This document shows positions 41,601 to 44,836 of a stretch of DNA of 44,836 bases, one piece after another (within the stretch, counting starts at the first letter, position 1; every line of letters starts with the position of its first letter). The DNA is from CAZRWH01 sp964603905 (GTDB lineage: Bacteria > Patescibacteriota > Gracilibacteria > UBA1369 > UBA12470). The translations under genes and the position numbers were made by a program. Below the pieces are notes generated by a model. The model was not told the DNA's origin. It did no database searches and was given only the letters and a program-made list of their open reading frames with translations. The stretch spans positions 1 through 44,836 of the forward strand of contig CAZRWH010000008.1 in the NCBI GenBank assembly GCA_964603905.1, given 5' to 3'.

Positions 41601-43897
41601 TTCAGCTGAAAAAAGGAACTGCCTCAGTCGGAACATTCTCGGTTGGAGCAAAAGTTAACCTAGAAAGATACAGAGAAAGACAACTTAGAATGGAAGACTT
41701 CCGAACTTGTGGAGATCTTCTCGATGCACCAGGAGTAGAAAGACACGAACTAGCAGAGTTCATATCAACTTTCCCAGGGTTCAAAGAACGAGCAGAAGAG
41801 CTCGATGCAAAAAACATACCTCAAATGGTACGCGACCAAATCCTGGTCGACATGTTCACTATGTATGCAGAGACAGCAAGAAACGTAGAAATCGCAGAAC
41901 TAACTCCCCCACCGGTCACAGGTTTCAACATCACATTCAAGAAATCTTGGCCTTACGTAATACCAATGATCAGTTTCGCATTTGCAGGTAAACCAAAAAT
42001 CTACTACTCCACACCTGGAAACCCTAGCGAACTTTACACAGAATCAAATCGAAGACTACAAGACGAACTTGCAGAGGAATTCAAGAAAATGGAGGGGACA
42101 CCAACAAGAATCGACGTAACACCAGCAGAATTAAGCAGAATGAGTTACGGACCGGAAGGAAACCCGGTACTAACAGGCAGACAAGAAGTGCCAATCAATG
42201 TAGAAGAACTCCTAAGAGGAAATCTAGATGGACACAACGCAGCCCTAAACCCTGCAGGAATCAACCTGCGCATCAAGGACGGAATGCTACAAATCGACCT
42301 GCAAGGAGTAGAAGGCAATGTTTACATCACTATGGACCCTTCAATGCAAGCGAAGCTAGCCATGGGATCAGAAAGACCAACGAAAAAAGATCTACTTTTG
42401 GCTTTGAAACAGATGGAAATCGGAACAACTCTAATAATGACTCGCGAAGAGTTCATCCACAGACACGAACAACGTGGATCATACAGAGAAACAAGAATCA
42501 CGATCAAAGCAACAACAGATCCTTCAACAAACTTCCAATCACTTCAAGACGCAGATGCCGGACACATATGGTTCAGAGACAACGGTGAAGCGAGAATTTA
42601 CGACGCGCTAGACCCAGATTCAGACGCATTCTTAACTCATGAAGAGCTACTTGAAAGACGTGAAGAAATGGTTGAAGAAGGCCTAATCCTTCCTGACTTC
42701 TCAGCTTACGAACAACAAGTTTCCGAGCTGGAGGAGAGACTTTATTACCAATCTGTTGAGACAATTACTTCAACAACTCTTGGAGAGTTCGCGATCGACT
42801 TTTACGAAAACAACCAAGAACTTTGTCGAAGAGCAAGCATGCTTGATGACGATATGGGTGCAGACATGGCAGAATTTGCAAAAAAAGTTAACGAAGCTGC
42901 AAACAATTACAGTCCACGCATCCACAACGTCTCAAAATTTGAGATGGAATACTTCATAACAGTAATCCGAAAACAAACATACGCACACCGAGACAGAAAT
43001 CCGGAACAAGCTGCAAAATACAGAGAAAACAACAACGCAATGTTCCACGAAATACTCGCAAAAGATCTTGATGCAACAACAGCAACCGAGATTCTAAACG
43101 ACATTCGTGAAAAAACCGGCGAAGCCCCTGTCGAAATGCCTAGAGACGCCGAAATCTACACAACTGTAGCAAGCGGCGGAATCAAAGGTTTGCGTGTAGA
43201 CACAAACCAGGAAACAACTCTAGAAACACCAACAAAATACGAAATAACAGATCCAACAGGACGAAAAATCCTTGAACACCTAAGAGAAGTTCCTGAATCA
43301 GACACAGAATTTATGCGAACATCACTGGCAATGAAAACACTTGAACTTTACTACCTAATAAAGAGCCCAGAAAAAGGACTTAAAATGATCGACATCTACG
43401 AAGATCCAAGCAAATTAGAAGCCCCAGAATACAAAGCAATCTTCGACGAATTCCGAGAAACAACAGAGGAGATCCGAATCGCAGAAGCAACAGGACGAAC
43501 ACCTGTATTCAAAAGTGATTACGGATACGAAATCGCACTTCATATCAACACAGACGTTTACTCAGGAAGCCTAGGATACTGTGACAACCCAACGTTGATG
43601 CTTGATACAGAAATCGGATTCTCAATACCTCAAGAAAGCGTAGCAGGATTCAGAAAATCTGTTGCCGAAATGCCAGGACACATCCGCAAAGACATGTACG
43701 AATTCATGGCTGGAGGGACTGTGTTTAGGAAGACGCCGGAAAGAGACAAGAAACCTAGACCTAAACCTTCAGAAAAAGAACCAGAAGCAGGATTGTCAGA
43801 TTACAAAGTAGATCCAGAGTCATTTGACCGAAATATAGGTGAATTCGAAGGAGGATCTCAAGATGCCCCTAGCGAGGAATCAGGTATATTTGACTAA
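38615..43897 (+). CDS. Giant LysM-containing multidomain protein
   Basis: 1760 residues without a signal peptide or membrane segment, so its location is unclear. Residues 1-90 are helical. About 93-160 look like a LysM-type module (AEHGMTADELIKYN, ending DTVYVP) with a Trp/Cys insert. Residues 165-880 are mostly charged helices and coiled coil, strongest at about 300-420 and 690-770. About 884-1020 is a run of Gly/Thr-rich alternating strands (from ATAGAVEVTEGEG), resembling repeated beta hairpins. Residues 1333-1344 (DPDSDAFLTHEE) fit one EF-hand-like calcium loop. The C-terminus is acidic with a Lys/Pro linker. No enzyme motif found. Followed by two secretory genes at short spacing, so perhaps one transcript. 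Confidence 0.7.
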   Translation: MEKLDAYKAQAEKLDASDPRKEQLEKSFQALDLIIKSMKNEKSDEGAELSDKEKQQIQEVLDATGVEKIIQELAAEQLDARVTHTEVQPTLHRSISEGEKKRYLEDIAAEHGMTADELIKYNLEVHGNTVHKGYRSKADSKKPGAKFWCWAQDTVYVPTPDPAARKAELEETQRALVSESKLPDLKQVQQERAERDAVAAEEFLRVDAEKRFNLEEEIRQNPEQLKGKHVMLPEFLQGNKRQVGHNEWSELLHLAGRGEEAKYSRVVDLFQDDLLGWSQPSQLRDIVRVNGNNKLTFKDFTKHVFQENEKTFFEQLNTTKTRIDEINEDWAKATEKVSTLNSKMGEQISILDKEIEDPRFKREEGETYDDWAYRIQESDLEGSKKSRIFTAIYKLKDLEQKLNEAKANPVLEEMKTLQADKRKREKLLVLAYQIIEAMAEIVQGEEYEQMNYEVFASNPAMLTLEVADKSRLYDVDDMLLQNEKFAEAPAGIGISKDALKKVQSRVHEADAGFALRIVTAIYGMEYLIAEGNIVKDTETGGLYLIAIPEHFYESDIAIKQYEDTGYLDFDIDMANQLRLDYLKENDRELYVRELAKQLYTNKGDTISIEELACGESLAYKRSAKDLSATFGEAESFFEDLLTEHRYFAERGRAELNEEALLADLQYFIKAGVEGYAQDTQLDIVSVLEELEINITEADKERIREIDKQINQNSRRAARKQERIANIRQRKWTQEREDKILDLEVEIEEIKKETIALTQDREELLAPHIQELKESMAISDDATRVSEWQKLFARNGYVITQGRGIEARADMTAEKLREEVIARYADNPIVGPTFLFLQENGAIDTLTPDQLEAAAQEIITIYSSPIPVQIIRQEPAESGKDRFIFATAGAVEVTEGEGVTGGGGMLAVPIRLKSIPGVTITPSISGGYTQEKGVAKAAGVTLGHSAELDPIVRLDVGLSTGTGSFGKRAGTLINKSLGLTIEGGVWDFSATGHLGALQLKKGTASVGTFSVGAKVNLERYRERQLRMEDFRTCGDLLDAPGVERHELAEFISTFPGFKERAEELDAKNIPQMVRDQILVDMFTMYAETARNVEIAELTPPPVTGFNITFKKSWPYVIPMISFAFAGKPKIYYSTPGNPSELYTESNRRLQDELAEEFKKMEGTPTRIDVTPAELSRMSYGPEGNPVLTGRQEVPINVEELLRGNLDGHNAALNPAGINLRIKDGMLQIDLQGVEGNVYITMDPSMQAKLAMGSERPTKKDLLLALKQMEIGTTLIMTREEFIHRHEQRGSYRETRITIKATTDPSTNFQSLQDADAGHIWFRDNGEARIYDALDPDSDAFLTHEELLERREEMVEEGLILPDFSAYEQQVSELEERLYYQSVETITSTTLGEFAIDFYENNQELCRRASMLDDDMGADMAEFAKKVNEAANNYSPRIHNVSKFEMEYFITVIRKQTYAHRDRNPEQAAKYRENNNAMFHEILAKDLDATTATEILNDIREKTGEAPVEMPRDAEIYTTVASGGIKGLRVDTNQETTLETPTKYEITDPTGRKILEHLREVPESDTEFMRTSLAMKTLELYYLIKSPEKGLKMIDIYEDPSKLEAPEYKAIFDEFRETTEEIRIAEATGRTPVFKSDYGYEIALHINTDVYSGSLGYCDNPTLMLDTEIGFSIPQESVAGFRKSVAEMPGHIRKDMYEFMAGGTVFRKTPERDKKPRPKPSEKEPEAGLSDYKVDPESFDRNIGEFEGGSQDAPSEESGIFD

Positions 43898-43904
43898 AAT
43901 AACA

Positions 43905-44036
43905 ATGAAAAAAACAACAACAATATTGCTAATTATCATGCTGGTGCTAACTGGCTGCACTACCGCACCAGAACCAATCAAAAAAAACCAAGCTAATGTT
44001 AATCTAGAATCAACACCTTCATTTATAACAGAATAA
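43905..44036 (+). CDS. 43-residue lipoprotein
   Basis: MKKTTTILLIIMLVLTGC is a clear lipoprotein signal with lipobox LTGC; only 25 residues follow Cys18, rich in Thr, Pro and Asn. It starts eight bases after the giant gene ends and stops one base before the next ATG. Short lipoproteins of this kind often act as anchors or lysis/entry factors, but no role can be assigned. Confidence 0.7.
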   Translation: MKKTTTILLIIMLVLTGCTTAPEPIKKNQANVNLESTPSFITE

Positions 44037-44037
44037 A

Positions 44038-44836
44038 ATGCAATTCAGATCATTAAAAATAGGACTCGTCGCCATATTACTGTCTATCACAGTAAGTGCA
44101 GTTGCATTAGCGGCAATCTCAGGACCTGGACGATCCACAAGCGAAATTGGAACATCTTCATTAGAGCTAACTGAATCAGATCAATCACAAACAATACCAT
44201 GTGAAGATCCTTTAGATGCAACTCATGCACATGGATACGAAAACACAACCGAACCTGCTACAGGATATAGCAATTATATGGTTGCACATAAATTTCGTAT
44301 CTATCTGCATGATGGATTTGAAGACGTTGATTTAAGCACATTGGAATGTAGCGGATATGACAAATGGATATCATGTGATGGAGGATACGACTCAGCAGGG
44401 TTTGGAGGAATAACTACTACATTGATCCAAGGTGATACTTCATCAGACGCAATGTATCCTGACTATATAGAATGGGAATATGGTGTTGACGATATATCAG
44501 GCAAACCATTAATCCCAGGTAAAAACGACTACGATGAAGACGGAACAATAGACACTACTGAGGATGACAGAGATTGGGCAGAATATTTATATTTTATATT
44601 CGATGACTCACAATCTGGAGAAGCAACAACAACTTCATCAGTTTATGTGCAATTCTGGAATTACGACAGATCCTGTGGTGATCCAAACAGTTCATCATGT
44701 TGGACAGAATCTGAAGAAGACGGTGAAACAGAAAAACACTGGAACAATCACACCTACACAGTAACAACCGATTTTTTATGTGAGGAAGAAGAACTCGCCT
44801 GCGACTACATGACAATCGACCCTAGCGGGATTTTAG
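44038..44836 (+). CDS. Secreted protein, 3' end beyond the window
   Basis: Open from the ATG at 44038 to the window edge (266 codons), so the C-terminus is missing. MQFRSLKIGLVAILLSI plus AVALAA forms a signal peptide with cleavage likely after ALA near residue 26. The mature part is acidic with several Cys (for example CEDP, ECSGY, SCDGG, SCGDPNSSC, CEEEELAC), suggesting disulfides, and a calcium-type DYDEDGTIDTTEDD loop (about residues 163-176). It probably belongs to the same transcript as the preceding lipoprotein. Not recognised. Confidence 0.7.
   Translation, partial: MQFRSLKIGLVAILLSITVSAVALAAISGPGRSTSEIGTSSLELTESDQSQTIPCEDPLDATHAHGYENTTEPATGYSNYMVAHKFRIYLHDGFEDVDLSTLECSGYDKWISCDGGYDSAGFGGITTTLIQGDTSSDAMYPDYIEWEYGVDDISGKPLIPGKNDYDEDGTIDTTEDDRDWAEYLYFIFDDSQSGEATTTSSVYVQFWNYDRSCGDPNSSSCWTESEEDGETEKHWNNHTYTVTTDFLCEEEELACDYMTIDPSGIL

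Noticed and set aside
38615..43897. Autotransporter or outer-membrane barrel in the beta-rich part
   Set aside because: No signal peptide, no C-terminal barrel, and CPR cells are not expected to have an outer membrane.
192..44836. UGA recoded as glycine (Gracilibacteria-type code)
   Set aside because: Several genes end naturally in TGA, including overlaps with the next start, and no family is interrupted by in-frame TGA.

Overview
The window reads as a stretch of a Patescibacteria (CPR) genome, most likely Candidatus Peregrinibacteria or a near relative. This is inference from gene style: a short archaeal-type triosephosphate isomerase, a riboflavin kinase without its FAD-synthetase half, a truncated HNH-nuclease family typical of CPR, TrmB-like regulators, and large unrecognised surface proteins. 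UGA is a normal stop (for example at 18599-18601, 35706-35708 and 37861-37863), so it is not a UGA-recoding Gracilibacteria/Absconditabacteria genome. Several promoters look like ordinary sigma-70 sites. Four runs of 100 N mark scaffold joins. Two of them are flanked by identical 55-base copies and are almost certainly false gaps.

Layout. 1-57 is the 3' part of a tRNA-Arg(UCG). 192-8846 is a tight seven-gene minus-strand operon: two membrane/ectodomain proteins, a membrane/coiled-coil/J-domain protein, a von Willebrand A-like (vWA) protein, a protein with a cyclodipeptide-synthase-like (CDPS-like) fold, and a second J-type plus vWA pair. A divergent TrmB-like regulator (9036-9815) faces it. 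9790-19029 holds a surface metalloprotease with an SLH C-terminus, priA (split by a real gap), trpS, pyrG, a protein with two PilC-N-like modules, lgt and a small membrane protein. 19181-24966 holds a lipoprotein, a hypothetical gene and greA-rpoD-dnaG. 25018-31305 is a second accessory block: two related Cys-containing small proteins around an AAA+ ATPase, a second divergent TrmB-like regulator, a second CDPS-like protein, an unknown protein and a possible degenerate kinase-fold protein. 31341-38517 is envelope and core metabolism: a WecA/TagO-type phosphoglycosyl transferase, truB, murE, riboflavin kinase, an O-antigen-ligase-like protein, an HNH gene with a probable frameshift, and tpiA. 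38615-44836 carries a 1760-residue LysM-containing protein, a 43-residue lipoprotein and a secreted protein running off the window.

The most interesting content is the pair of accessory blocks. Each has a TrmB-like regulator divergent from an operon, and each has one member of the same enlarged CDPS-like family. One member (28309-29832) keeps residues at the spacing of the CDPS catalytic Tyr/Glu/Tyr, with Cys in place of the nucleophilic Ser. The other (3019-4344) has lost them. The first block adds a duplicated membrane-J-domain plus vWA unit. Together these look like an undescribed, regulated, envelope-linked system. Its function is not known and any role assigned here is inference.

A second distinctive feature is a set of intergenic islands of degenerate tandem repeats, nearly all with a 7-base period but with different words. 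They often start at the stop codons of core genes and are absent from the two accessory blocks.
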